Shown here in pieces: positions 24,843 through 35,034 of a stretch of 64,000 bases of DNA; the first letter of the stretch is position 1, and each line of letters opens with the position of its first letter. The notes beneath the pieces are model-generated. The model did not search any database. It saw nothing but the letters and a program-made list of their open reading frames with translations, and was not told the DNA's origin. The translations under genes and the position numbers were made by a program. Origin of the DNA: Litorisediminicola beolgyonensis (GTDB lineage Bacteria > Pseudomonadota > Alphaproteobacteria > Rhodobacterales > Rhodobacteraceae); the NCBI RefSeq assembly GCF_042679605.1, contig NZ_JBHTMU010000020.1, positions 4,703 to 68,702 of the forward strand, given 5' to 3'.

Positions 24843-25754
24843 TCAGGAACGCTGCGTGCGCTCGCGGGCTTTCTGCTGGGGGTCGATCTCCTGCGCGACC
24901 TGCCCGTAGGCCAGGAGCGCGAAGAGGCCCGTGCCGCCCAGGACGTTGCCGACGAAGGTCGGCAGGATCAGCCCGAAGATGCATTTCGCCCAGGTGATGT
25001 CGCCCGTTATGACCAAGAGGAACGCCTCTTTCGAGCCCGCGACCACGTGGGTGAACTCGCCCATCGCGATGAGATAGGTGAAGACGAAGATCAGGAAGAT
25101 CTCGAACCCTTCGGAGGACGGCATCATCCAGACGATCGCGGCGATGAAGAACCCGGCCGGGATGCCGTATTTGAACGCCTCCCACGCGTTGTAGTCCGCG
25201 TAGTGATGGGAGATCGCCAGCATGCCCTCGACAAACTCCGGAGGCACCGTGCCGCCATGCGCGGTCAGGATGGAGGTGCCGAAGGTGCCGACCATGTTGG
25301 CCGCGAAGACGATGGCCCAGAGACGCGCGGCGCAGCCGAGCATCGCCCAGGACCGATCCTTGAGGACCGGCAGGACGACCGTGATGGTGTTCTCGGTAAA
25401 AAGCTGGACCCGGCAGAGGATCACGAGGATGAAGCCGATCGTGTAGCCGATATTCTCGATCGGCACCTGGTAGGGGCTGCCTTCGAAGGACACGTGAAGG
25501 ATGCCTTCCGCCAGCACCGAGGCGGAAATGCCAATGCCCGCCGCGATCCCCGACCACCAGAGCGAGCTTAGGGGGCGGCCGATCTCTTCGCGGCCCTCCA
25601 GATTGACGACCTCGTAAACCGCCCGTGGCGAGAGCGAGCGATGCTTGCGGATCTGCATCGCCTCTTCGCGGGAATAGAGTTTGCGATCCGGTTCGGAGCT
25701 TTCCTCCGCTTCCCGATAGCCATCATCTCCGGTGTCTTCCCGGGTCTCACTCAT
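24843..25754 (-). CDS. Formate/nitrite transporter family channel (YfdC-like)
   Basis: 303 residues with six membrane helices and the FNT features FTENTITVVLPVL and GNVLGGTGLFALL. An N-terminal cytoplasmic extension of about 65 charged residues (SRE-EAMQIRKHRSLSPRAVYEV) sets it apart from FocA/NirC and resembles YfdC. FNT proteins pass small monovalent anions such as formate, nitrite or hydrosulfide. I chose the ATG at 25754; a GTG three codons earlier (25763) is possible and neither has a good ribosome site. It faces the hemerythrin gene tail to tail, and a small secreted-protein gene lies upstream on the same strand. Confidence 0.88.
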   Translation of the reverse strand: MSETREDTGDDGYREAEESSEPDRKLYSREEAMQIRKHRSLSPRAVYEVVNLEGREEIGRPLSSLWWSGIAAGIGISASVLAEGILHVSFEGSPYQVPIENIGYTIGFILVILCRVQLFTENTITVVLPVLKDRSWAMLGCAARLWAIVFAANMVGTFGTSILTAHGGTVPPEFVEGMLAISHHYADYNAWEAFKYGIPAGFFIAAIVWMMPSSEGFEIFLIFVFTYLIAMGEFTHVVAGSKEAFLLVITGDITWAKCIFGLILPTFVGNVLGGTGLFALLAYGQVAQEIDPQQKARERTQRS

Positions 25755-25900
25755 CTCGATCACGCCTTTGCTGCGACCCGGTCAGTCGGGTCCTCTCATG
25801 TCGAATACATGGAGCGCGCGTGAAGTTCCGCCAGTCTTCGCATGTTACCGCGCGCTTTCATTCGGTTTCCGACGCGCGAGCTAAGGCGAAAACGGTGCGA

Positions 25901-26152
25901 TCAGCTACCTTCGAGAACGCAGGCGACCTGCGGAAGATCGGGAGAGATGTCGAAGAGCGCGGGCGTACCATTGTCTGCGACGACCGGCATGCTGGCCACC
26001 TGCGCCAGCGTTTCGCGACATTCGGCCAGGCGATCGGCGCTGACTTCGATGCGGATGATGGTCGGTTCGACCGGTGCCAGGATGCCGACCGCCCCGTAGG
26101 CAGCGGCAGCGACTGAGCTGAGCAGACCGGCGAAAAGAAAGAGGCGACGCAT
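25901..26152 (-). CDS. Small exported or membrane-anchored hypothetical protein
   Basis: 83 residues: MRR, one hydrophobic helix (about 4-24), then a short domain with two Cys residues (ECRE and QVACVL) that could form a disulfide in the periplasm. No family is recognised. The start at 26152 has AAGGA eight bases upstream; the longer frame to 26221 runs through the promoter region. Upstream lie a TATAAT box and an overlapping EcfG-like sequence. It reads toward the FNT gene on the same strand but 146 bp separate them. Confidence 0.65.
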   Translation of the reverse strand: MRRLFLFAGLLSSVAAAAYGAVGILAPVEPTIIRIEVSADRLAECRETLAQVASMPVVADNGTPALFDISPDLPQVACVLEGS

Positions 26153-26182
26153 GGGTGTGATCCTTGTTGGCAGTGTGGACAC

Positions 26183-26207
26183 AACCCGGCGATTATATCT
26201 GAGTTCC
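26183..26207 (-). promoter_or_regulatory. Overlapping sigma-70-like and EcfG-like promoter elements
   Basis: On the minus strand GGAAC, 16 bases and GGTT (26207 down to 26183) resemble an EcfG promoter. Inside it TATAAT (26197-26192) with TTGAAG 18 bases upstream could serve the housekeeping sigma factor. Both would start about 25-35 bases before the small gene at 26152. Confidence 0.4.
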
Positions 26208-26316
26208 CTTAACATCTTCAAAATCCCGACATTGCGAAAACGTCAATTTCACCCCGATGGCACAAATCCCGGTCTCGCGGCGTTGGGATAGAGAACCCGA
26301 GCATTGGAGCATCACG

Positions 26317-26994
26317 ATGGCGAAAAAGGCACTTTTCATAACCGGCGCATCGAGCGGCATCGGCGCAGAGACCGCGCGTCAGGCAGTCGCCGAAGGCTGG
26401 CAGGTTGGCCTCTTCGCGCGTTCCAAGGACAAGCTCGACGCGCTCGTCTCGGAGCTGGGCGATGGCAACGCCGCCGCCCTGCCCGGCGATGTGACCGACC
26501 TGGGTGAGGTGCAAAAGGCGATGGCGGCCTTCGCCGAGATCAATGGCGGGATCGATGCGGTGTTCGCGAACGCGGGCACCGGGCTCTCGGCGGGCGGCAC
26601 CGATGCGGGTGACCCCGAGGAATGGGAGATGCTGATCCGGATCAACGTCATGGGCGTGCTCTGGACCGTGAAGGCCGCGATGCCGCATCTCAAGGAGAGC
26701 AAGGGCCACCTGCTTCTGACCGGCTCGGCCGCCGGACGGCGCCACATCAAGGGGTCGGTCTACTCGGCCACCAAGTGGTTCGTGCACGGCTATGGCGGCA
26801 ACCTGGCCGAGGAAATGCGCGAGTTCGGCGGACGCTGCACGGTGATCGCGCCCGGAATGGTCGACACGCCGTTCTTCGACGAAGGCAAGCCCGACAAGCT
26901 CCAGCCCGAGGACATCGCGCGCTCGGTGCTGTTCGCGCTTGGGGCCGACCCGCGCGCCAATGTGCAGGAAGTCTTCGTGATGCCCGTCAACTGA
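26317..26994 (+). CDS. Short-chain dehydrogenase/reductase
   Basis: 225 residues, a short classical SDR: TGASSGIG (9-16), ANAG near 84-87, Ser137 and Tyr149-x3-Lys153 (YSATK). The basic FARSKDK after strand 2 suggests NADP(H). The C-terminus ends near ANVQEVFVMPVN, as in the YdfG-like serine/3-hydroxy acid dehydrogenase group, which is a possible role but not certain. The ATG at 26317 has GGAG eight bases upstream; the frame is open further back but without a ribosome site. It is divergent from the small secreted-protein gene and stands alone. Confidence 0.88.
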   Translation: MAKKALFITGASSGIGAETARQAVAEGWQVGLFARSKDKLDALVSELGDGNAAALPGDVTDLGEVQKAMAAFAEINGGIDAVFANAGTGLSAGGTDAGDPEEWEMLIRINVMGVLWTVKAAMPHLKESKGHLLLTGSAAGRRHIKGSVYSATKWFVHGYGGNLAEEMREFGGRCTVIAPGMVDTPFFDEGKPDKLQPEDIARSVLFALGADPRANVQEVFVMPVN

Positions 26995-27006
26995 CCGGCT
27001 TTGGCG

Positions 27007-27396
27007 TCACGGCCTGTCGTCGTGGCGCCCCGAGCCCAGATGCGGCAGGAACAGCGCGGCGAGACCAAGCTCGACCACCACCGTGAACCAGCCCGTCCAG
27101 CCCGCGATGCCCCGAAGGATGCCCTGAATGCCCGAGATCGCCAGCCCGACCCAAATCACCACGAGCCCGATCGCGATGGCCTGTCGCGCGTCCGATTTCG
27201 GCGCGTTCCGGGTGAGCATCAAAAGCGCCGCGAGCCCCAGGAACACAAAGGCCGCGCGGCGCGCCAGGAACCGCGCCTCGGGGGGCGCGTCCAGCGTGAA
27301 GGCCGCGAGCGGCAATCCCGGCAACAGCAGGTATGACAGGAAGAGCGCGGCGAAGACCGCGGCGTGGATCTGGCAGGTCGTGCGAAAATCAGGCAT
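27007..27396 (-). CDS. Four-helix integral membrane protein of unknown function
   Basis: 129 residues with four hydrophobic helices (about 10-32, 45-62, 72-90 and 101-118), short loops and a charged C-terminus (GSGRHDDRP). No motif is recognised. The ATG has no clear ribosome site. It converges on the SDR gene with 12 bp between stops and is divergent from the dedA-like gene. Confidence 0.65.
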   Translation of the reverse strand: MPDFRTTCQIHAAVFAALFLSYLLLPGLPLAAFTLDAPPEARFLARRAAFVFLGLAALLMLTRNAPKSDARQAIAIGLVVIWVGLAISGIQGILRGIAGWTGWFTVVVELGLAALFLPHLGSGRHDDRP

Positions 27397-27464
27397 GCCA
27401 GTGAGCTAGCGGCTGTGGCTGCGGCGTCAATCGCGCGTGCACCCTATCGCCGGAGAGAAAGGCC

Positions 27465-28022
27465 ATGATCGAAGAACTGATCGTCGAATACGGGCTGATC
27501 GCGGTCTTTCTGGGCTGCATGTTCGAGGGCGACACCGCCGCCCTGACCGGTGGCGTGCTTGCCCATCGCGGCCTTCTGCCCTTCTGGGGCACCGTCGCCG
27601 CCGCGGCGGCCGGGGGCTTCACGACCGATACGGTGACCTTCTGGCTCGGACGGTATTTCAAGGACCACCCGCGGGTCCTGCGCGCGGTCTCGCATCCTTG
27701 GGCGCAGAAGCTGACGCGGCATTTCCTCGCCCGTCCGATCCTTCTGGCGGCGATCTTCCGGTTCATTCCCGGCGCGCGGACCATCGCTCCGGTGATGCTG
27801 GCCACCGCGACACAGATCCGGGGGCGCATCTACACGCCGATCACAATGATCTCGGCGGCGCTTTGGGGATTCCTGCTGGTCGGGGCCGGGCAGGAAATCG
27901 GCGCGCTGTTCAGCCGCTTCTTCGGCGAACTGACCCGGGTCGAGATCGTCCTGTTGATCGCGGCGGGCATCCTGATGCTCTTTGGCCTCCGCGCAATCAT
28001 CCGCTTCATCCGGAACGCCTGA
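27465..28022 (+). CDS. DedA-family membrane protein
   Basis: 185 residues. The DedA/SNARE-associated features are present: an acidic reentrant segment (FLGCMFEGDTAALTGG), GGFTTDTVTFWLGRYF, FRFIPGARTIAPVMLA with the conserved Arg residues, and a C-terminal helix. DedA proteins are lipid scramblases or proton-dependent transporters of the inner membrane; flipping of undecaprenyl phosphate or phosphatidylethanolamine has been shown for relatives. GGAG and AAAGG precede the ATG. It ends four bases before the convergent gene at 28027. Confidence 0.9.
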   Translation: MIEELIVEYGLIAVFLGCMFEGDTAALTGGVLAHRGLLPFWGTVAAAAAGGFTTDTVTFWLGRYFKDHPRVLRAVSHPWAQKLTRHFLARPILLAAIFRFIPGARTIAPVMLATATQIRGRIYTPITMISAALWGFLLVGAGQEIGALFSRFFGELTRVEIVLLIAAGILMLFGLRAIIRFIRNA

Positions 28023-28026
28023 GCGC

Positions 28027-28530
28027 TCAGTCGCAACCTGCGCGCCACGTGCCGTCGTCGCGGCACCAGACCTGGCCTGCGGCCTCCTTTGCCTGAAACA
28101 GCGGGTAGAAATCATGGCTGGTCAGACTGCCCGGGTCGCAGTCGACAGAGGCGATGACCTCGTCGCCTTTTCGGACGATCACGCCGCCCATCGGTGGCGG
28201 CGCGTCGGGTGTGCGCTCGATCCCGTAATGCACGGTGTAGGAATAGTGACCGTTGGCAAAGGTGAGCTCTTCCCAGATCGTCCTCCCGATGCCCGGCCAC
28301 GGCGCCATGGCGACGTCAGTGGCCGCATCCGCCAGAAGCAGCTCCGCGGGTCCGGAGACCGCTCCGAACCGGTAATAGGCGACGGCGTCCTGCAAGCAGA
28401 TGTCGAGCGCTTTCTCGCCTTTGGTCGTGGTGCAGTGGAAGAGATCGGTGCCGGGTCCGAAACAGGCAGCGGTGACAGGCCCCGCTGCGACCGTAGCGAG
28501 AGCCGCCAGAGCGCACTTCACGTGATGCAT
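28027..28530 (-). CDS. Secreted hypothetical protein, 167 residues
   Basis: A signal peptide (MHHVKCALAALATVAAGPVTAA) is followed by a soluble domain with several Cys residues (CFGPG, HCTTT, DICLQD, VDCDPG, VWCRDD, AGCD) that probably form disulfides in the periplasm. No family is recognised. The longer open frame upstream runs through the rpoD terminator and into rpoD and is not part of this gene. GGAAG lies eight bases before the ATG at 28530. Confidence 0.75.
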   Translation of the reverse strand: MHHVKCALAALATVAAGPVTAACFGPGTDLFHCTTTKGEKALDICLQDAVAYYRFGAVSGPAELLLADAATDVAMAPWPGIGRTIWEELTFANGHYSYTVHYGIERTPDAPPPMGGVIVRKGDEVIASVDCDPGSLTSHDFYPLFQAKEAAGQVWCRDDGTWRAGCD

Positions 28531-28563
28531 GAAAGTCTTCCGAAAAGCACTTGGGCAGTAACG

Positions 28564-28590
28564 AAAAAGGCGGCCCCGAGGGCCGCCTTT
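28564..28590 (-). terminator. Rho-independent terminator of rpoD
   Basis: An 11-bp stem (AAAGGCGGCCC at 28566-28576 with GGGCCGCCTTT at 28580-28590) is followed on the minus strand by a short T-rich stretch. It lies a few bases after the rpoD stop at 28596. Confidence 0.85.
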
Positions 28591-28595
28591 CGCAA

Positions 28596-30578
<1,983 letters not shown>

Positions 30579-30616
30579 CAAAAGCTCCTCTCAGGGGGCG
30601 GTCCCCGTGGGCGGGC

Positions 30617-30635
30617 GATTCGTTAGCGACGAATC
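30617..30635 (-). promoter_or_regulatory. Inverted repeat in the rpoD leader
   Basis: GATTCGT and ACGAATC with a 5-base spacer lie about 40 bp upstream of the rpoD start, between dnaG and rpoD. It could be an operator or a leader hairpin; there is no T-run. Confidence 0.35.
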
Positions 30636-30712
30636 ATGGGCGAAGTAGTGTGATTCGGCCACCCGTCCAGCTAGTAAACATGCACTTTTCCGCCTGTCAT
30701 GGACGGAAAGAC

Positions 30713-32683
30713 TCATCTTCGCTTCCGTGCGAAGTCGATGGTTTCAATCATCGCGTCGAGAAGCTTGCGTTCGTCGCGATCGATATGGGCGCCATTGGCA
30801 CCGGTGTCGAAATCTGCGTCCTCGCCCTGCTGGGCGCGGAGCGCGCGGTTGCGGGTTTCGGCAGCCTCACCGAGGCGCCAGGTGAGATGCTCTTCGGGGA
30901 GCGCCTCGAAATCCTCGACCGCCTCGCGGATCTCGGCCTCGAGCCCGCGGGCGGCTTCGAGCTTTGCGAATTCCTCGGCGACGGTCATGCGCGCCATGGA
31001 CGTGTCGCCGGAGCGACGGATGCATGGCACCACCGCCACATGGCGTGCGGCGAGCAAGCTTTCAACCCCACCCGGTCCGATCGCGGCCTCCGCGACCTCC
31101 CGGGCGCTCGGCGCGTCCTTGGGCGCGTGCCGCAGAAAGGCGTCGCGCAGGCTGGCGTGGTCGGGATCGGAGCAGGTCATCGCTTCGAGATCGCCCTCGA
31201 ACTCCTCGATGAGAGCCGGGCAGGTCAGCACCGCGGCCAGGATCACCGACTCGCGGAGCCGCGTCTGCGCCTCGTCCCCGGCGGCGACCAGGAGCGAGGC
31301 CTTGGTGACCGGCTGCGGCGGCAGTGGCGCGCCCTTGGGCCGCCAGGGACCGCGCGCGCGGCCTCCGCCGCCCTGCCCTGCACGGGTATCCGGTCGCCCG
31401 CCGCGGAACAGGTCGTAGCGCAGGTCCTTGATGTCCTGGCCGTAATGGCCGCGGAGCGAGGCATCGCGGATCAGCTTGAGCTTGTCGCGCAGCGCCTTGT
31501 CGAGCGCCGCCTTGCGCTCGGGGCTGTCGAAGACCCGGCCTTCGGTTTCGCGCTTCCAGAGAAGCTTGACCATCGGCAGCGCGCCATCGAGCACCGCGGC
31601 GACCGCCTCGGGCCCGTCGGCGCGCAAGAGATCGTCGGGGTCCTTGCCCTCGGGCATCAGCGCGAAGCGCAGCGACTTCCCGGCCTCGAGAAGCGGCAGC
31701 GCCAGGTCGATCACCCGGTAGGCGGCGTTGAGCCCCGCCTTGTCGCCGTCGAGCGCGATGATCGGCTCGTCGCTGATCCGCCAGAGATGCGCCAACTGGT
31801 GCTCGGTCACGGCCGTGCCGAGCGGGGCCACCGCGGCGGTGAAGCCCGCCTCCGAGAGCGCGATCACGTCCATATAGCCCTCGGCCACGATCAGGCGCTG
31901 GCCCTTCCCGGCCGCCTCGCGGGAAGGACCGTGGTTGTAGAGCGTGCGGCCCTTGTCGAAGAGCGGGCTGTCGGGCGAGTTCAGGTATTTGGCGTTGTCG
32001 TTCGGGTCCATCGCGCGGCCCCCGAAGGCGATCGCACGCCCGCGCGGATCGCGGATCGGAAAGATGATCCGGTTGCGGAAGGTGTCGTAAGGCTCGCGCC
32101 CCTTGTTGGAGGGACGCGCCAGCCCCGCCTCGAGGATCAGGTCGGGCGCGATCCCCTGCCCCTTCAGATGATCCCAGAGCCCCTGCCAGCCGTCGGGCGC
32201 AAAGCCCAGCTCGAAGCGGTCCTGCACCGGCTCGGTCAGGCCGCGCTTGGCGAGATAGGCGCGCGCCGCGCTTGCGGCACCGGTCTTGAGCTGCATCCGG
32301 AAGAAGCGCAGCGCGGCTTCGTTGGCCTTGGCGAGCTCGCTCATCCGGTCGGATTTTTCCTGCGCGCGCGGATCGCGCGCCGGCATCGGCAGACCGGCCT
32401 CCTGGGCGAGGATCTCGACCGCCTCCATGAAGCCGACATTCTCGGTCTCGCGGACGAAGCTCAGCGCGTCGCCCTTGGCGTGGCAGCCGAAGCAGTAATA
32501 GTAGCCCTTGCGGTCATCGACGTGGAAAGACGCACTTTTTTCCTGGTGGAAGGGGCACGGCGCCCAGAGATCGCCCTTGGCCTGGTTCGACTTGCGCTGG
32601 TCCCACATGACCTTGCGCCCCACGACCTGGCTCAGGCTCGTGCGGGTCTTCAGTTCATCCAGAAAACCGGGGGGCAGACTCAT
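30713..32683 (-). CDS. dnaG: DNA primase
   Basis: 656 residues. The N-terminal CHC2 zinc ribbon uses Cys43, His46, Cys64 and Cys67 (CPFHQEK...YCFGCH). The TOPRIM catalytic core follows, with IVAEGYMDVIAL and IIALDGDKAG carrying the metal-binding acidic residues, then a C-terminal helicase-binding region. It makes RNA primers at the replication fork. The ATG at 32683 gives the standard N-terminus; the open frame continues to 33109 through the neighbouring secreted-protein gene, which is a shadow. The dnaG-rpoD order is the classical macromolecular synthesis arrangement, but rpsU is absent. Confidence 0.98.
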   Translation of the reverse strand: MSLPPGFLDELKTRTSLSQVVGRKVMWDQRKSNQAKGDLWAPCPFHQEKSASFHVDDRKGYYYCFGCHAKGDALSFVRETENVGFMEAVEILAQEAGLPMPARDPRAQEKSDRMSELAKANEAALRFFRMQLKTGAASAARAYLAKRGLTEPVQDRFELGFAPDGWQGLWDHLKGQGIAPDLILEAGLARPSNKGREPYDTFRNRIIFPIRDPRGRAIAFGGRAMDPNDNAKYLNSPDSPLFDKGRTLYNHGPSREAAGKGQRLIVAEGYMDVIALSEAGFTAAVAPLGTAVTEHQLAHLWRISDEPIIALDGDKAGLNAAYRVIDLALPLLEAGKSLRFALMPEGKDPDDLLRADGPEAVAAVLDGALPMVKLLWKRETEGRVFDSPERKAALDKALRDKLKLIRDASLRGHYGQDIKDLRYDLFRGGRPDTRAGQGGGGRARGPWRPKGAPLPPQPVTKASLLVAAGDEAQTRLRESVILAAVLTCPALIEEFEGDLEAMTCSDPDHASLRDAFLRHAPKDAPSAREVAEAAIGPGGVESLLAARHVAVVPCIRRSGDTSMARMTVAEEFAKLEAARGLEAEIREAVEDFEALPEEHLTWRLGEAAETRNRALRAQQGEDADFDTGANGAHIDRDERKLLDAMIETIDFARKRR

Positions 32684-32760
32684 GGTCTGAAATATCGCCT
32701 CTGGCCCCGGAGGAGTCCAGCGGGCGCAGTCCGTGAGAAGGGATTGGAGTGACGCGCCTC

Positions 32761-33078
32761 TCAGCGCGCCATGCAGGCCTCGGTCCAGCTGGTGCCGACG
32801 CTGTCGCCAAGTTGCTTTTCGGGCAGCGAATAGACCCAGTCCGCCACGGCCGGCACGACCGAGGCATATTTCGCGACATCGCCTTCGAGCCCCGCCTGCA
32901 CCGTCCCGACCGCATCGCCGGCCGAGGCCCCGCCCGTGCGCTCCGCGACGACGGCCATGACCATCTCGGCCTGCAATGCGCATTCCGCAGCCTTGTCCTG
33001 AGCCAGAACGGGAGCAGCGGCGACGAGCGGTGCGGTTGCGACGAGGCAGACCAGGGAAAACGAACGGAAGGGCGACAT
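32761..33078 (-). CDS. Small secreted hypothetical protein
   Basis: 105 residues with a clear signal peptide (SLVCLVATAPLVAAAPVLAQ, cleavage after ALA) and a soluble helical domain with two Cys residues (AAECALQAE and TEACMAR) near its ends, likely disulfide-linked. No family recognised. Two ATGs are adjacent; the second (33078) has GGAG six bases upstream, the first only three. It lies 77 bp upstream of dnaG on the same strand. Confidence 0.7.
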   Translation of the reverse strand: MSPFRSFSLVCLVATAPLVAAAPVLAQDKAAECALQAEMVMAVVAERTGGASAGDAVGTVQAGLEGDVAKYASVVPAVADWVYSLPEKQLGDSVGTSWTEACMAR

Positions 33079-33166
33079 CATGGGCTCCGAAGAGAGGTGA
33101 TCGATGCAAAAGAAATAGGCAAAGGCGCTTCGGCTGTCACCTATTCTGACGGCGAGTGCCGACCCT

Positions 33167-34468
33167 TCATTGCACCATACGCACGATTTTCTCGGTCACG
33201 ATCCCGTCATTGGTGTCCTCGGGACAGCCGTCCATCTCGATCCGGCTGGTCGAGTTTATCGTGCCCCCGGAGATGATCGAAGCCCCTTCGATGCCCGTCG
33301 CGTTGGCCGAAAAGGTGACGTCCCCCATCGCGACGACCTGGCTGCCGTAGATCTCGAGATCCGAGGCCACCTCCATCCCGCCCGCGCTCAGAAGCGTCAC
33401 GCCGCCGCCCTTGGCACAGGAGTCGTCGAGGCCGAGGATCAGCCCGGAGGGCGCGTTCAGCGATTTCGGGTCGGGATTGGTGGTCGCGATCACGCTGTCG
33501 GTCAGGTGGACGCCCTGGTTGAACTTCACCTTGCAGTTGGTGACGAGGAGGAACTTGTCGTAATGCCCCGCCTCGATCGCCAGCTTCTGGTTGCCCGAAC
33601 AGGTCAGCGCGATATGCATCCGGCCCGGAATGACAAGCTCGGGCGTGAGCCTGCGGTCGGGCAGCGTCACACCGGCAAGACCCGAGATATAGCCCGGCAC
33701 CGACGCCCCGCCCGCAAGGAGATCGGCGATGGTGTCCGGCACGCTGTCGATGGCGTGGAACGGGTAATGGGTGTAGCGCAGCGCCTCGGCGAGGCCCGGG
33801 TTGCTGGTCATGCCGCTCGACGGCAACTCGAGCGTCGCGGGGTCGAGCATGGAGACCACCGAGCCGTCTGCAAAGCTGCTGTTGGAGCTGAGTTTCACAC
33901 CGTCATTGCCGTGGATGCAGAAATTGGCGCCGAAGGCATTGTTGGATTGCAGGTCGACGCGGGCCTCGGCGACGAAGCCCTCGCGGAAGCAGGGCGGGGT
34001 CTGGCGCGCGAAGACCGCGTCGGTGTCGAGCTCGAAGCCGCGATAGCCGAGCGTGTGCAGGAGCAGGTTCGACACGTAATTGCCCCGCGCCGCGCTGCGC
34101 TCTCCGGTCACACGCACGGCGTCGCGCGCGGTGGCATCGGCCGAGAAGGTCCTTGTGTCGGCGTCCCAGCTGCCGAAGGTGATGTCCGAGGGCAGGATGG
34201 CGAGCCCGTGGACCGAGACCGGCAGGTTGGCGGCCGCGACCGACAGCGCGTCCGAGAGCGCCGCGCTCGCGCTCTTGGTGGTGCGGGACTGGAGCGCGGC
34301 ATGGCCCGCGGCATCGGTCGCGGTCTGGAGCCAGGTCTCGCGCTCGGTGCGTTGGGCGAAATCGACGGCGAGCCCGCCGACCATCGCGGCGATGGCGACG
34401 AAGTAGAGCGACATGGCGGTCATCGCGCCGTCTTCGTCCCGGCGAAAGCGGGTGATCAGGTCGCGCAT
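33167..34468 (-). CDS. TadG-like pilus assembly protein
   Basis: 433 residues. The N-terminus RFRRDEDGAMTAMSLYFVAIAAMVGGLAVDF is the TadE/TadG type: a short basic cytoplasmic part, then one helix with the processing-like E/D-G region, followed by a helical LQTATDAAGHAAL stretch. The large periplasmic part has several Cys residues and many short repeats of hydrophobic strands with Ser/Asn turns (SNSSFADGSVVSM), which suggests a beta-rich fold. TadG-type proteins are minor components of Flp/Tad pili. It lies 3 bp after the TadE-like gene, on the same strand. No VWA motif is seen. Confidence 0.75.
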   Translation of the reverse strand: MRDLITRFRRDEDGAMTAMSLYFVAIAAMVGGLAVDFAQRTERETWLQTATDAAGHAALQSRTTKSASAALSDALSVAAANLPVSVHGLAILPSDITFGSWDADTRTFSADATARDAVRVTGERSAARGNYVSNLLLHTLGYRGFELDTDAVFARQTPPCFREGFVAEARVDLQSNNAFGANFCIHGNDGVKLSSNSSFADGSVVSMLDPATLELPSSGMTSNPGLAEALRYTHYPFHAIDSVPDTIADLLAGGASVPGYISGLAGVTLPDRRLTPELVIPGRMHIALTCSGNQKLAIEAGHYDKFLLVTNCKVKFNQGVHLTDSVIATTNPDPKSLNAPSGLILGLDDSCAKGGGVTLLSAGGMEVASDLEIYGSQVVAMGDVTFSANATGIEGASIISGGTINSTSRIEMDGCPEDTNDGIVTEKIVRMVQ

Positions 34469-34471
34469 GGC

Positions 34472-34873
34472 TCAGAACTCCGACAGGTGCTGGTTCGACA
34501 CCACGACGGTCTTGTCGCGAAAGAACGCGAACCCGTCGAGCGGCATCAGCGCACTCGCGGGCACGGAGATGCGCGTGTTGATCACGCCTTTGTCGACCGT
34601 GGTCCGGATGTCGGGGGTCACCTCGAGATAGGCGAGGCGCGTGCGCACGAAGCTTTCGGCCTCGGCGGTGGTCTCGATCCGGCCGGTCGACAGGGCGCGG
34701 TTGGCGTCCTGGACGATGCGGTGCATTTCGGACTGGCGGTTGAAGACCATCGAGACATCCACGACGAAGAGCAGGAACATCGTGAAGAACGGCACCCAGA
34801 TCACCGCCTCGACGGTCTGGCTGCCGCGCTCGTCGCGGCGGAAGCGCTGGAGAAGATCGCATAGCGTTGTCAT
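34472..34873 (-). CDS. TadE-like minor pilin
   Basis: 133 residues. RFRRDERGSQTVEAVIWVPFFTMFLLFVVDVSMVF shows the TadE pattern: basic N-terminus, G-S-x-T-V-E before a single helix, with the Glu where pseudopilins have Glu+5. The remaining ~85 residues are a small periplasmic domain. It probably acts with the following TadG-like protein in a Flp-type pilus or secretion apparatus. AAGGTG lies five bases before the ATG. The core tad genes (tadA-C, rcpA-C, flp) are not in this window. Confidence 0.82.
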   Translation of the reverse strand: MTTLCDLLQRFRRDERGSQTVEAVIWVPFFTMFLLFVVDVSMVFNRQSEMHRIVQDANRALSTGRIETTAEAESFVRTRLAYLEVTPDIRTTVDKGVINTRISVPASALMPLDGFAFFRDKTVVVSNQHLSEF

Positions 34874-34981
34874 GGCGTCACCTTGCTGGTCTCAGGCGGG
34901 TCGGAACGGCCCGCGTCACCGATCAAGATGCGCCCCGAATACGGCATGACCCCGCGGCGGATTGCGGCGGGGCCATGTCTT

Positions 34982-35013
34982 TTAACGATGATTAACAGCG
35001 AGATGTTAACCAT
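34982..35013. promoter_or_regulatory. TTAA cluster, candidate CtrA-binding region
   Basis: TTAA occurs at 34982, 34992 and 35006, the last as TTAACCAT, a known half-site of the cell-cycle regulator CtrA. The spacings (6 and 10 bases) differ from the canonical 7. It lies upstream of the minus-strand tad genes, a class that CtrA controls in other alphaproteobacteria. Confidence 0.3.
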
Positions 35014-35034
35014 CGCGCCCGGCGGACCGGCGGC

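Noticed and set aside
30650..32752. A 700-codon plus-strand open frame opposite dnaG
   Set aside because: Antisense shadow of the primase, with Arg/Gly/Leu-rich text and no domain.
32684..33109. N-terminal extension of DnaG in the open frame
   Set aside because: The zinc-ribbon start MSLPPGFLDELK is the standard DnaG N-terminus; the extension overlaps a gene with a good signal peptide and ribosome site.
34949..34985. Hairpin with CTTTT between tadE and gdhA
   Set aside because: Only a 6-bp stem with an 11-base loop, and no plus-strand gene ends there.
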